64,000 nucleotides of DNA from Karalla daura (lineage: Eukaryota; Chordata; Actinopteri; Chaetodontiformes; Leiognathidae), in contig CM055189.1 of assembly GCA_029224185.1 (NCBI GenBank), positions 2,212,340-2,276,339 on the forward strand, read 5' to 3'. The position numbers and the translations under genes are program-made. The notes under the pieces are model-generated. The model ran no database searches. It was not told where the DNA came from and saw only the letters and a list, made by a program, of their open reading frames with translations. Shown here in pieces: positions 30,677-64,000 of the stretch; within the stretch, counting starts at the first letter, position 1, and each line of letters begins with the position of its first letter.

Positions 30677-30901
30677 GTTATTGTTATTGTTACTGTTATT
30701 ATTATTTTAATAACAACAACAATAATAATAATTTTATTTCTTGACATTTGGCATGATTTAGAATGATCTCAGTGGAGTTCAGATCTTCTTCCATTTGTTC
30801 ATCATGTGTGATGTGCTGGAGGGTTTACTTTTTTATTCTTTTTAGCTTTTCATCCATTCATTGTTTTTTAGGTGGTTACAAACCTAGAGTCCAAACCCTA
30901 G
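15891..30901 (+). CDS. Gene B: cadherin-related transmembrane protein, 8 EC repeats plus MAD
   Basis: Exons 15891-15981, 18040-18164, 21223-21348, 21605-21856, 21934-22032, 22571-22743, 23179-23330, 23905-24206, 24679-24930, 25008-25106, 25645-25817, 26253-26404, 26971-27272, 27636-27746, 28298-28489, 29588-29685, 29755-29910, 30050-30232, 30354-30444, 30872-30901 splice in phase to 1052 residues. Start context is AGCCACCATGG. A signal peptide (LLRLLLLLLIIWAG) is followed by EC repeats with DVNDNAP, DVNDNRP and DVNEAP linkers and DxD/LDRE calcium motifs. A MAD (about 868-985), TM helix (about 988-1012) and basic tail KKRKKKRRRRHRR follow. EC1 opens with NPPKFSQ, matching the start of EC19 of gene C, so B equals the last five repeats of C plus a three-EC duplication. 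Adhesion at the cell surface is inferred from family. No ortholog name is assigned. Confidence 0.88.
16366..16394. repeat. Perfect 13-bp hairpin in gene B intron 1
   Basis: ATCCAGTGGATCA, loop CTT, TGATCCACTGGAT. Intron 1 (15982-18039) otherwise shows no exon I can support. Confidence 0.7.
18240..20275 (+). mobile_element. 5'-truncated L2/CR1-like LINE inside a gene B intron
   Basis: An uninterrupted reverse-transcriptase frame continues from about 18253 (QSGFRINHSTETALVKVTND) to the stop at 19476. Motifs in order are LDLSAAFDTVDH (catalytic Asp block A), GVPQGSVLGPVLF (block B) and YADDTQLYL (block C catalytic Asp pair). The C-terminal domain LHWLPVPFRIQFKILLLVYK follows. The endonuclease half is absent, so the copy is truncated at its 5' end. 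A 3' UTR with a TTTTATT-rich segment (19670-19880) and a GTTGAAGTTGAAGTT tail completes it. It lies in the intron 18165-21222, same strand as the gene. Confidence 0.92.
20276..21222 (+). other. Gene B intron remainder, nothing recognised
   Basis: AT-rich sequence between the LINE tail and the EC1 second-half exon. No splice-flanked coding segment was found. Confidence 0.5.
21358..24431 (+). repeat. Intragenic tandem duplication, copy 1 (about 3.07 kb)
   Basis: This block, carrying the five exons 21605-21856 to 23905-24206, recurs at 24432 with an offset of 3074 bases, falling to 3066 after an 8-base indel near 23880. Introns are as similar as exons. The right edge joins GCTGTAAAAG to the left-edge ATTTGTTTCTGAG. 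Confidence 0.93.
24432..27497 (+). repeat. Intragenic tandem duplication, copy 2
   Basis: Second copy of the five-exon block, with exons 24679-24930, 25008-25106, 25645-25817, 26253-26404 and 26971-27272. Its protein differs from copy 1 at only two positions that I see (QASTGS for QASSGS, SISSTTG for SISNTTG). Scattered intron differences, such as near 26590, argue against a simple sequence repeat of one read. Confidence 0.93.
28490..29587 (+). other. Gene B intron with no gene; inverted-repeat cluster
   Basis: Non-coding. It includes overlapping inverted repeats at 29146-29210 (CATAGAAC/GTTCTATG and CTATGTTCCC/GGGAACATAG), likely remains of a small interspersed repeat. Confidence 0.5.
30525..30735 (+). 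repeat. (ATT)n trinucleotide repeat in the last intron of gene B
   Basis: About 60 units, mostly perfect, with GTT, ATC and AAC variants near the 3' end. Open frames of poly-Ile or poly-Leu here are artefacts. Confidence 0.95.
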
Positions 30902-31226
30902 GCCTACCTGGCCCTGACAAAACATCACAACAGGTAAAAAAAAAGTTACAAAAATGTTAAAATGTTAAAAAATGGTGAAATGAATCTTTTGAGATCTTGA
31001 AGAACGCGTTACATGGTGATGATTTGTTACAGGAGAAGGTGGAGAGAGGAGGAATGAGGACAGTGAGATGGTGACAACCATGAGGCAGGGATGCACCGTG
31101 ATGGAAACTGAAGCACAGAGAAGATCATGGAAACTTCAGGAACTGCAGGAATATATCAACATATCTGCACTATCTCTGTTGATGTTGACCCAAAAGACAA
31201 TGCTGCTGGTTTTTGGACCCAGAGGA

Positions 31227-31227
<1 letters not shown>

Positions 31228-31288
<61 letters not shown>
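31228..31288 (+). repeat. (CA)n microsatellite in the presumed gene B 3' UTR
   Basis: About 30 CA units, 330 bases after the stop codon. Confidence 0.9.
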
Positions 31289-31292
<4 letters not shown>

Positions 31293-31637
31293 TGCCGTGA
31301 AGCAACAGCCTCGACCACAGCGCCACCCTGTGGCCGCTCATATGAACAGTACTAAGAAGAGGTTCCAGCACAGTGGGTACAATCTGGGCGAGATCATGGA
31401 TGGAGAGATGGATGTTCACATGCCTGCTTCCACCAGCTCTCCACACATGTTGGATCTGGTCTAATCTGGTCAACTGGTCATCATCCACACATGCAGGTTT
31501 TGCTCCAGCTTCAAGCATCAACGGGAATTTGTTTCTGTTTTAAGTAACTTTTAAATCCCTTGTAAAACTCTTTTATGTAAATATTGTATATATGTTCTGT
31601 GTATGGTATATGTATTAATTAATCACCCCACAGGATG

Positions 31638-31643
31638 AATAAA
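31638..31643 (+). terminator. Gene B poly(A) signal
   Basis: AATAAA about 740 bases after the TAG at 30899-30901. A further intron near 30933-31030 (CAG|gtaaaa ... ttacag|GAG) may exist within the 3' UTR. Confidence 0.55.
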
Positions 31644-31649
31644 GATAAA

Positions 31650-33311
31650 TCTGAATCAGTGTTATGTAGTATGAGTATATCTTTAATTAGCGTTGCACTT
31701 TATCTGAAACATGTCACTTGGGAATTAGACCCTGTGTATCACAGAGATAAACTGTGTAATATCAATGAAAAAATTGATCATCCTCAGTGGACGTTGATCT
31801 GGCTGGTAGCATCCAGCCAGTGTTGGGAGGCTCACCTAAAAAATGTAATCCCACAGATTACTGATTACATGAATGTAGGCTAACCCTAACCCTAACCCTT
31901 GGATTCCTTAAGTATTGTATTGTAAATACTTTTGGATTACTGTTATCTTATTCAAAAACTGTCTAGCTGAGCGTGTTACTGAACACGCAGGTGTTGTGGA
32001 GTCAACACCTGCTTCAGATAATAATCTTATTACTGTCTGCAGATATAAAAGTTCAGCGAGCAAATGTAAAAATCAGGTTAATCAGGTTTGTCGCACTGAG
32101 ATCAAAGATCAGAGCGGCAGCACGTCGAGTTAAAAAGATGAACCAGTTCAGCACATTATGCAATCAGATAACAGAAATGATATGATCAGGCAGCGATCAA
32201 ATAAAACATTTAAAGCCGTCGATATGAGATGTTGAGACATCGTGGGCGTTCCACGTGAGACTCCTGGGTGGGCAGGACAGGCTGCGTCGAGGACAGCACT
32301 GTGTGGTGGTTTGGAACGGACAGGAAACATAAACGATGTATCATGGCACGTTGTCCGTACCCTTTCTGAAATGTGGTCGGTGATTTGACCTTCAGGGCCA
32401 CCGTAATATTGAACAGCTGGCCGTGCACATCTGTGTGATTACGGCCCGTGACCCTGACACCAGCAGGCAGAAAACACTCGGCAGGACGGTGATGAAACAA
32501 GTTTTAATCAGAACAAGCACGACTGCAGAAAACAAAGCAGTTTTATCAATTCATAGCAAAGTGGAAACGGTGAAAACAGGACGCAAACTAAGACTCCGAG
32601 TCACGTGTGTCTTCTCCAGGTCGGAATTTAAAACACTGATTCAGAGGCTTACAACATATAAACAAAATAAAACCTTGTAATGTAATAAAACCAGGGAAGA
32701 GCGCCAAGGACATTTGTTCTTAGTACTAGATTTCTCGTAAGGACTTCAGGCAAATTATGCCAAATCATGCTTCTCGTATCTACAGGGGAAGTCAGAGCCA
32801 GGCCAGGCCAACGTGGTGCCTCAGTCCAGCAACAATGGACATGGGTCATTAAGACTGTAAGACTATGACTGATGTTAACAGACTGCCAGCCTTATCAGTT
32901 ATCATTAAAGCACTGGTGCTCATAGTTTTAAAGGAAGAGCAGGAAATTAACTCAAACCTCGTAAAGAAAAAAAACGTATTTTTACTTTTGTGACAGAGAC
33001 ATCAAGTTGTCGTCAGATTGTCAGGATCCCACTGGCTCCTTTAAGAAGAAAGTGAAAAACTCTTTGACTGGTTTTAATTAGACGGAATGGTTTGAAACTG
33101 GCTCATATCATAGATTCGCTCAGCAACTTTTTGATCTTTTACTTCAAAATGCACAAGATTTTATACGGAAGAAAACACAAAGCGCAGCATTCATAACTGT
33201 TCTCATTCAGAACGATGGAAAATTCTGCAAAGAGTTGGTTGAGAGCACAGCAGCTGAAAATCTAGAATCTAGAAATGCTCCGGCTCCTCCAGGTCCTCCC
33301 CATGATCGACC
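31650..33311. other. Intergenic between gene B and the minus-strand gene
   Basis: No exon supported. Contains CCCTAACCCTAACCC at about 31882-31898, a second small telomere-like run. A minus-strand poly(A) signal for the next gene is not obvious here. Confidence 0.5.
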
Positions 33312-35284
33312 TCAGCCCCTTCCTCCTTTTACTCCTCTTTGCTTTTTCATAGCTTTTCCAACCTGCCATCCACTTCCTCTTTGCTTCTTCCTCCCTTTTC
33401 CAAACTGCCTTCCACTTCCTGTTTGCTTCTTCCTACCTTTTCCAAACTGCTTTCCACTTCCTGTTTGCTTCTTCCTGCCTTTTCCAACCTGCCTTCCACT
33501 TCCTGTTTGCTTCTTCCTACCTTTTCCAAGCTGCTTTCCACTTCCTGTTTGCTTCTTCCTCCCTTTTCCAAACTGCCATCCACTTGCTCTTTGCCTCATG
33601 CTCGAGTTTCCAACCCGACATGCTCTTCCTCTTTGCTTCTTTCTCCCTTTCTCAACCTGGCTTCTATTTCCATACCTGCCTCCTCTTCCTCTGGCGTTGC
33701 AGCCTCCTCTACGCCTGCACTCTCCTCCTCCTGAGCTGACCTCCCCACCACCACCACCTTCACTCTGGCCTCCACTTGAACCTGACTCTGAGTCTGCTCC
33801 TTGATCTGCTGGCTGTGCTGAACTCTCTTCTCCACTTGTGTCCTGATCCTGATTGGAGGAGCCACTGGCAGCACCAGTGTCTTCAGCCTTGGGGCAGCTG
33901 CTGCACTGAAGCGGATCGTCTCCACAACAGAACAGGCTGGGGAAGGACGGGCTCAGCTGGGACACGTCTAGCTGAGACGTGGACACGTTGGAGAACACCA
34001 GCGCGTACCCGCTCCAGCCCTGAAGGCTGTTCTGAGCCGCCCGCGCTTTTCTTTGGCAGGCTGGGCCGCACAGGGATCCCCCTGAGTAGATGAGGAGGAA
34101 GTGGTCCTGACTGCTTCCTGAGAGGCTGGCAATGTTTCGTAGGACTCGGGACACTGCCTCTGATCGACCTGCCGCCACCACCTGGGTGCCCTGGTACACC
34201 TGACCTCCTGACACAGCCGACGCCACCTGGTCTGCAGGGTCGGCCTGGAGGAGGCGCTGGAGGTCGTCCGGGGCTTCGCCCTGTGGGAGGCTCACAGCCA
34301 GGCTGAAGGGTTCCTCCAGGGAATATCTGCAAACCAGGAACACACCCAGCATACCTGAAGACCCTGGTACACATGAAAGCCACATCTGATGGATTGACTG
34401 AATCTATTGCCAATGAGTGATGCAACCTTTCGTTGCACAGCTATGAGGAAGTTGACTGTTTGACACAAGACTGCGATGATGACTTGCAGGTCTTTAATGA
34501 GAACTCTGATATCTTGTGGTATCTCACAGTATCTTCCACTGTCAGGCGTCTCACGGTCCTTCTCTCTCATGCATTAGTCAGACCAAAAGTTGTGTTTAAG
34601 ACGAGCCTTTTATGGCATATTCACATTCACAGAATGAGAGTAACTGAGGAATGAGTCACAAAGATATTCTTAAGAGGCAAAGAGCATCTTAACAGCAAAA
34701 GGACAGAGACTTACAAGTGACTGCTTGCATGTCACGTCCCAGACTCCGTACAAGACAGACTTCAAGGTCCAGATAGAAAGTTGTTATCACGGTAGAGATG
34801 GTGAATATTAATGGACTAACGACAACAAACTGTGATCAACTTTAAAATCTGTCCACTGAGGCAACTGAGTTTTATTTCACAACCTTTTCTCTGCACAAAA
34901 CTAATGATGTCCAGTGTTTACAAAAACATATTCTGCATGTCATTGTTAAACAGAAACAGAATATTTAACTTTCGTGAAGACTGAGCAGTAAAGGGCTTAT
35001 CAAGGCTTTGATTTGGTGGCCTGCAAATAGGGAAATAAACTACAGAAAATTGTCTCATTTTTCTCGTTCCCTCTCCTAGAGATCCACTCTTGGGACGTCT
35101 TATTGGCCCTTTGACTCTGGCTTCATGTCTTCATGTGTTGACACAGCAGCAGAGCTGTGAGGACTCACCGCTCCTGGATGCCTCTCACCATCCTGGTGAT
35201 CCAGCTCTGGTCCACAGCCGCCCAGCTGCCTCCAGTCGGCAGGAGGAGGATCAGCACAGCGGGCAGCCAGCACACGCCTGCCAT
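33312..35284 (-). CDS. Unrecognised secreted protein with a basic C-terminal minisatellite
   Basis: Two coding exons on the minus strand, 35284-35169 and 34326-33312, join in phase (CG|A = Arg) to 376 residues. The N terminus MAGVCWLPAVLILLLPTGGS is a clear signal peptide. The middle holds SLEEPFSLAVSLPQ, HFLLIYSGGSLCGPAC and LFCCGDDPLQCSSC, giving at least six cysteines that could form disulfides. An acidic Ser/Gly-rich linker (about residues 200-260) follows. The last ~100 residues are six to seven 14-residue repeats of the type GKGRKKQTGSGRQV, strongly basic. I do not recognise the family and see no catalytic motif. The neighbouring cadherins are on the other strand and give no functional clue. 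The reading frame is fixed by the splice phase, since other frames through the repeats are also open. Confidence 0.8.
33339..33600 (-). repeat. 42-bp coding minisatellite
   Basis: Six or so copies of a 42-base unit (plus-strand form CTTCCTGTTTGCTTCTTCCT, then CCTTTTCCAACCTGCCTTCCA-like). 42 is a multiple of three, so copy-number change keeps the frame and adds or removes 14 residues. Confidence 0.9.
34327..35168 (-). other. Intron of the minus-strand gene
   Basis: 842 bases, GT-AG on the minus strand; nothing else recognised. Confidence 0.7.
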
Positions 35285-35890
35285 CTGCACACAGACACTT
35301 CAACGAGAACTCACAGGAACAAACAAACAAACTAACTAAACAACTAACTAGCAGAAAGAGAGAGATATTGAGATGTTGCAGCTGATCCTGCAGGTTTATT
35401 AGGAGTTTGACCTTCATTTCTTCCTTAATTTGTGAGATAATGTGCGTATAGATTATGCATACATATGTATGTACGTCATATACACATTGATATTTACTCA
35501 ATTATTACGACTGTCTTTTATTATGTAGGTGTTTTTCATAAACTTCACATTTACTCACAGAGGGAACTCTTCAGTCTTCACTCCCAGCAGTCTGTAGCGA
35601 GGAAACACCAGCGACTGGATAAAAACCCAAAAGCACGAAAAGAAACTGGAGAAGGTAAATGAAACGAGACGATGACGACTCCACTGAAACAAGAACAAGC
35701 AGGATTCAAAGCTAATTCAAGGATGTACAAACAGTAAATAGACAGCCAATAATGTGTTACAACTCAACCCACCTGTGTGGGTTTCCTCCAGATTCTCAGA
35801 TTTCTCTCCACAGTTAAAAACGTGTGTGTTCAGGTCCACAGGAGAGTCTGGACTGCAGCCAGGTGTGAGGGTGAGAAGGTGTGGAGGTAC

Positions 35891-35955
35891 CTGTGACGGC
35901 TGCCTCCAGGCTCTGCTTCCTGCTCGCTGCCTGAAGCCAAGTATCTGCTGCATGG
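35891..35955 (-). other. Possible 5' exon of the minus-strand gene
   Basis: On the minus strand a donor CAG|GTACCT at 35890 could splice to the GTGTGCAG just before the ATG at 35284. The exon contains an ATG (35953-35951) in frame with the main ORF, 21 codons upstream. That longer N terminus would bury the signal peptide, and the ATG lies almost at the predicted cap site, so the ATG at 35284 is preferred. Confidence 0.35.
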
Positions 35956-35976
35956 AGGCCTCAGAGGGAAGTCAGG

Positions 35977-35985
35977 CTTTTATAG
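35977..35985 (-). promoter_or_regulatory. TATA box of the minus-strand gene
   Basis: Minus strand reads CTCTATAAAAGCC, about 30 bases before the possible 5' exon. Predicted from motif and spacing only. Confidence 0.45.
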
Positions 35986-36304
35986 AGAACAAGGAGGACG
36001 CGGCCAGAGCCTCAGCAGTGGCTTCAGGACCTTGTTTGACTTTGTTTCTTCTCCAGTGAGCAGCGAGGAGGACGGTCCCACAGCGCTGAACGGTTTTAGG
36101 AACCAAAGTGCAGTGTAACTGGGCGGCTGCCCTCAAAGCCACGCTTCCTTTTTACTGGTTTTAGGTTAGAGTTTCTCAGTGTACATGAACGTATGTACGT
36201 CTGTGTGTGTGCAGGACGAGTGTGTAGAGAAAATATAGAGAAAATATACACAAACTGTTCAGATGTGTGCTTGTAGAACACTTGAAACAAGGACATCAAT
36301 GCTT

Positions 36305-36600
36305 GTACAGTTAGATCCAGAAATGTTTGAACACTGATACAATTCTCAGCATTTGGCTCCTTACAGCACCACAATGGAGTGAAACAGTCAAGATGAGTGC
36401 AGACTTTGAGCTTTGAGTTGAGGGTTTTTCACATACAAATCAGATGGACGGTGTAGGAATCACAACAGATTTAATACGTTGTCCTCCACCTTTTTAAGGG
36501 AGTAACTGGACACCAGGCTGCTCAGCTGCTCCATGGCCAGGTGAATCTAGTTACATTAGATCATTTCAGGTGTCATCACTTGCATTAGACATCTACTGAG
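36305..36600. repeat. Degenerate interspersed repeat of transposon type
   Basis: The run TTAGATCCAGAAATGTTTGA and the following ACACTGATACAATTCTCA resemble a dispersed repeat common in teleost genomes. I cannot assign a family. The rest of 35990-37700 shows no gene. Confidence 0.35.
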
Positions 36601-37720
36601 GCTGACTTTCATGTGTTCATGACACTATCATCCCAGAGGCTTGGACCAGTGGAGCTCTGCTCCTAGTAGTAGGTGGAAGAGGCCGTTAGCACCCACTGCT
36701 AAGGTTGAGCCAATGGTATTCAACTCATGAAGTTTTTTTTCTTTTAGAACACTTTTTTTTTCACATGAACATTCAACAGAGGAGTTTGTGAATATAATTA
36801 AAACAATGCTTTTTATGCTACACAACATGTTGTGGCAGAGTTTACCAGGTCTCTGGCCATCCTATGAGCCTTGGGACCAAAGGTTCATCCACACTTTAAG
36901 TTCCTTTCCCTGAACCTCAGGTAACAAAACTGTAACCCAGGGTCTGAACACACCTCACACCTACACACATTGTGACTATTGTCTCAGAGGCCTCTCTTCT
37001 CTGCACCACAGCCCTCCCAAACAAGACTAAGGAGATTTCTGGAAACGTGCTATAAGACTGAAACTGTGTATACCATGTGTGCTTCAGTATGATAACTTCG
37101 TTCATCTCCTCTTTTGGAGTCCAGTGGAACTTCTCTTTCACCTTCATCTTCAACTTCATCTTCACAGACCGCTCCACAGCCAAGCCAGGAATTTGCTATT
37201 TACTCCATGTTTACACATTGTCGTCTACATTGGGTCAACTGTGCCTGGAGCATCTGGAGCCGTACGGATGAAGTTGTAAAAATAAAAATTGAACTTTTCA
37301 GGCAGCATCGTGCCGCGATCAGAGACCAAACACCAGTTTATTTGTTTCCAATTTTATTTCTTGCAACAAAAGTGATCAAAATATGAGGGAGAGGTTTCAC
37401 GGTGTGACACCTGACTGTGCAATTACACTCCCAACCATAAAAGCAGTGTGCATAGAAACGGTTGATTAAAAGAGACACGATGACGGTCATGAGCATTTAT
37501 CTGTGTGGGGCGTGCCGCATCAAGGTCACAAAGTTACGTAACAGAGGAAAGAAAACTTTACCATTATGAGAACAAAGCAGTAAAATCTGCTCACACCTTC
37601 TTATGGGAAATGAAACTCAGGAACATGGACTTTGGATTATGTAACATAAAGCATCATCCACACATGACACAACAGACATACAGCAGCAGTGATGGGAGGG
37701 AGGGCGCTCTGGCCTGAAGG

Positions 37721-37728
37721 TATTTAAG
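37721..37728 (+). promoter_or_regulatory. TATA-like box of gene C
   Basis: TATTTAAG, in GGTATTTAAGAGCCGGG, lies 49 bases before the start codon, giving a short predicted 5' UTR. The palindrome found upstream of A and B is not present here. Confidence 0.5.
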
Positions 37729-37776
37729 AGCCGGGACTCTGGGGTTCGGGGTCAGACTCCTCACCACCGCCCTGAG

Positions 37777-60747
<22,971 letters not shown>

Positions 60748-60814
60748 ATACTTGATGAAAGGCCACAGCATGGAACGCCATCAAGTCCAAAACTCAATGA
60801 AAAACCCAGTTTGA

Positions 60815-60820
60815 AATAAA
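60815..60820 (+). terminator. Gene C poly(A) signal
   Basis: AATAAA 68 bases after the stop, followed by TGTT-rich sequence. The compact 3' UTR is like that of gene A. Confidence 0.7.
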
Positions 60821-61746
60821 CATGTTTAGCTGTCATGTTGCATTTGTTTGCATGTAATGTTGCAGCTGCCTATTTAAACTGTTTTTTTTTTTTTAGATTA
60901 TTCGCTATTTTGACCTTCAGACAATTAAGACTTGGCATTGCAGCTTTAAATGTGTGTTGAGATAATACTGGTGAGAATACACACATTTATTTAAATTGGT
61001 GAATATGTAAAACGGTAATGCATTGTATTGTAGACAATGAGCATGTCACATGTCATGATTTGTCAAACGATGCTTGTCTCAGTTGTCTGAAGGAAGAAAA
61101 ATGTTGTGAACTGAAATGAACTGGTCTGCTGACAGCTGGTAGAGTAAATGTCATTTTGACAATTATTGAGACTATTAAAACAAAAAGTTACATTTGATAA
61201 GAAAAAAATGTTTACATGGTGCATTTTCTGTGTCCAAAATATGGCATTATTATTATTACTACTACTACTATTACTATTATTATTATTATTATGGTGATGT
61301 GATGGTGATGATGATGTTATGTTATTAGTATAACACAATCAACATGTTGATATGCTTTTCAAAAGTATTTATTTATAAACACATTTCACACAACACATTA
61401 TACACAGCTACAAGACCCACAAACCACAAATTCTGACTTCATGAATGAATAACTTATGTCGGGTGTCATGTTACAAATGAATGAATGTCAGATATCAGAC
61501 ATCACTCGTTTCCTGATTCGTCTCAGCCCGCTCCCAGTAGCTCCCAGTAGCTCCCAGTAGCGGAGCCACAGCTGTCACATGACAAAGAACGAAGACCTGA
61601 GGACCCACTGATGAGTGAGTCGGGAACGAATCTTTTCTGTTTCCGGTCCTGTTGACTGAGTTGATGCAGCTGCCTGCCATGTGGCGAGAGCCGGAACTGC
61701 ATGAAAATGAACGAGTCGCTCACTGAGAAGACTCATTACTCCCGAG
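60821..61746. other. Intergenic after gene C
   Basis: No gene recognised. Holds an ATT/ACT trinucleotide run (61247-61292), three GCTCCCAGTA units (61529-61560) and a GAACGAATC motif at 61624-61632. Confidence 0.5.
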
Positions 61747-61790
61747 TCACTTGACAGATTCGTTCATTTCGAACGAATCGCTCACGAAGG
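61747..61790. repeat. GATTCGTTC/GAACGAATC palindrome
   Basis: Perfect 9-bp arms at 61757-61765 and 61771-61779 with a five-base loop. A third GAACGAATC lies at 61624. Could be the remnant of a small inverted-repeat element. Confidence 0.5.
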
Positions 61791-61939
61791 ACACAACACG
61801 ACAGGAGGGGAGAGGAAGGCAAACATGGCGGACAGCTCAGCGACTGAGCCGTTTCATTGATCAGAGTAATATCTACTTGATTTGACTTTTTAGGGACAGA
61901 TGATAATGAAGGAAACATCATACACCTGAAAGAACAGGA

Positions 61940-62082
61940 GAGGAAATGTGAGAATTTGAACAAGTGATTGATTGATGATTTTATTTACGATTTCATATTG
62001 AGTGATTCTAGAGGAAATGTGAGAATTTGAACAAGTGATTGATTGATGATTTTATTTACGATTTCATATTGAGTGATTCTAG
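61940..62082 (+). repeat. 71-bp direct repeat, two copies
   Basis: GAGGAAATGTGAGAATTTGA starts at 61940 and again at 62011. The two units are essentially identical and run straight into the CATA microsatellite. Confidence 0.9.
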
Positions 62083-62097
62083 ATTAAATGGTAAGAG

Positions 62098-62294
62098 ATA
62101 CATACATACATACATACATACATACATACATACATACATACATACATACATACATACATACATACATGCATACATACATACATACACACATACATACATA
62201 CATACATACATACATACATACATACATACACACATACATACATACATACATACATACATACATACATACATACATACATACATACATACATACA

Positions 62295-62325
<31 letters not shown>
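62098..62325 (+). repeat. (CATA)n microsatellite
   Basis: About 57 units with a few CACA and TGCA variants. Long MYVC or YIHT open frames in it are artefacts. Confidence 0.97.
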
Positions 62326-62329
62326 TATA

Positions 62330-64000
62330 ATTGTGATACGTGGGTTCTGTTTTTCGGAGACGAGGATGAATGTGCTTAATAAGTCACAAATATGGCAAGG
62401 CCCAACATTTAAAAGTCAAGTTTAACCCTCTCCATTCAAGACTGTAGTTTTCTGTAATTACATTTTGACAAGTCATTCCAACCAATGACATCAGTATCTG
62501 TACAATCAAAATGCCATGGAAAAAAAGTTTGCTCCGAACAGACCACCGGTCCTGCTTTTGGTCCAACCTCCCACATGCAGCTTCTAGTTTAAAAACAAAT
62601 GTTTGCAAGGTTAATTCACCTTACCGAAACTATGACTGACTATGACCGGTCTCAATTCCAATTCAAGATCTATGCCACTTATTCCATTTAAATGATATCC
62701 ACAATATCATTGTGACTGGTGAAGAATACTTATACGTTTTTGGCAGCCTGTCTGAAAAACCTGTGTAGACATATTGAATTTTCATTAATTACATATCTCT
62801 TTAAATGACATAATGACCAATTAGATATTACAGTAATATTACATATCTGACATTGGACTCATCTAGTCCTAATTTAATTTTAGATAGCCACAGTTGTAAA
62901 AATGAATAGAAGTTATCTGTAAAGAGAGACCCCCATACACGTGAATGGAGATGGTGTCAGATTCGCTGGGTACACTGGGGACATTATTTGTAATTAAAAA
63001 TTTTGCCCCCACCTGTTTTTGAAAAGTTAATTGCCTATCAACCAATTTAATTGTGTTGCTGTCACGCAAGGTGCGTTCAAGAGTAAATGAGCAAATGAGT
63101 TCATGAGGAAATGTTAAAAGAGAGGAATTAGTGATGGATAGAACTTTTAACCACAACACACCCACTGATCCATAAGATCCATACTGGCTATCAGAGAATA
63201 TCAAGGCCATACCGAACAGGCGAACACAGTCTGTAAATCCATGAATGTAGCTCACTCTCTCACCTCTGTGAGGGTTAGAAGTCAATCAAATCCCATATTC
63301 ATTCATTTATTTTGTTAATCTCTAATATCTAATTAATCTTGAAATTATTCGCAAATTGACCACCAGATCACACTCTGGTGTGAGAAACCTCAGCTGTTGA
63401 ATTCGATATCAGTTGTGAAAAAAGTGTATTGAATAAGTATTTCATGACTAAAGACGACATTTCTCGACTGGGCAGTCTGGGTATTTTGGCTGTAGACAAA
63501 TAAGTGATTGGCCAGATCCTGCAAACAGGGTCCCTCATATGTGTAGATACCTGGTGATCCAATATTCTAAGCAGTTTTTGATGGCTACCACTGTGAAAAA
63601 AACAGAGCAAAAAGGATTGGCTGATCAGAGCTCTGTGCTACTGTTCTGGCTCAGACCAGGACTGCTTCAGGTTTTTCTGTTTCTGTTTCTGTGGTGTTGT
63701 CAGCACTGGAGGGCGAGAAGACTCAAAGTGATGCGTCTAACCAGGAAATCTGCAACTGACCAATTTCATCACAGGTTGGGGAAATGAACTGATACAACTC
63801 GGCACAGGCTGTTTTATTTGTTCTGAAGCACAATCATTAAATATCAGCACTTTTCTTTTTCTCTCAGTTACACACTCAGTTATATAACATATAAATGGAA
63901 AGTAACGACTGTAGTAAAATAAGTAGAGCGACTTTAAATAAATCTGTCTATTTATACCAGTATTTCAGTATAATCTCAGTGCACTTCACATTCTGAGCAG
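62330..64000. other. Distal intergenic region, no gene recognised
   Basis: AT-rich sequence with fragments of dispersed repeats. For example, AAGTATTTCATGACTAAAG near 63437 resembles GAGTATTTCATGATTAAAA near 41533. Short open frames lack support. Confidence 0.5.

Noticed and set aside
33235..33804. Plus-strand 189-codon Pro/Leu/Phe-rich frame
   Set aside because: Antisense shadow of the minus-strand gene's repeat exon; no splice or start support.
33312..34326. Cytidine-deaminase-like reading of SLCGPAC in the minus-strand protein
   Set aside because: No HxE zinc motif and no PCxxC; resemblance is superficial.
35717..35953. 78-codon minus-strand ORF as an independent gene
   Set aside because: Likely overlaps the 5' exon of the minus-strand gene; its 3' part reads through a donor site.
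62039..62425. YIHT/MYVC-repeat protein frames
   Set aside because: Translation of the CATA microsatellite.

Overview
This is vertebrate, very probably teleost fish, genomic DNA. Genes are split into many short exons with GT-AG introns. TG/CA microsatellites are abundant, 5'-truncated L2/CR1-type LINE copies are present, and the first gene is an ortholog of the vertebrate deubiquitinase USP34. No tool was run: exons were built by hand from splice sites, phase continuity and paralog comparison, and every assembled CDS length is a multiple of three.

Layout. (1) 1-7474, + strand: the last 13 coding exons (806 residues) and 3' UTR of usp34. Nearly every intron carries a long TG tract, and one carries a 30-bp minisatellite. 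(2) 7475-10616: intergenic DNA with a LINE 3' fragment on the minus strand. (3) 10617-14402, + strand: cadherin-cluster gene A (189 aa). It has a signal peptide, one membrane-adjacent domain (MAD), a transmembrane helix and a Cys-rich tail, and no cadherin (EC) repeat. (4) 15891-31643, + strand: gene B (1052 aa), with 8 predicted EC repeats, the same MAD, a TM helix and a very basic tail. A 3.07-kb internal duplication copied five exons, and a LINE sits in one intron. (5) 33312-35985, minus strand: an unrecognised secreted protein (376 aa) ending in a 14-residue coding minisatellite. (6) 37777-60820, + strand: gene C (2561 aa), with about 23 EC repeats, the same MAD, a TM helix and a short tail. 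Its middle is built from 2.74-kb, five-EC tandem blocks. (7) 60821-64000: repeat-rich sequence with no gene seen.

Biology. A, B and C are one tandem family with identical membrane-proximal exon structure but 0, 8 (ancestrally 5) and about 23 (ancestrally about 13) EC repeats. B aligns to the membrane-proximal five repeats of C, and A to the MAD alone. The MAD and the Cys-pinned first EC of C suggest the CDHR2/CDHR5/PCDH15/CDH23 group of non-classical cadherins; I do not assign an ortholog. The main points of interest are this graded set of ectodomain lengths, array growth by whole exon blocks, apparent gene-conversion patches between paralogs, and a near-identical palindrome upstream of A and B.
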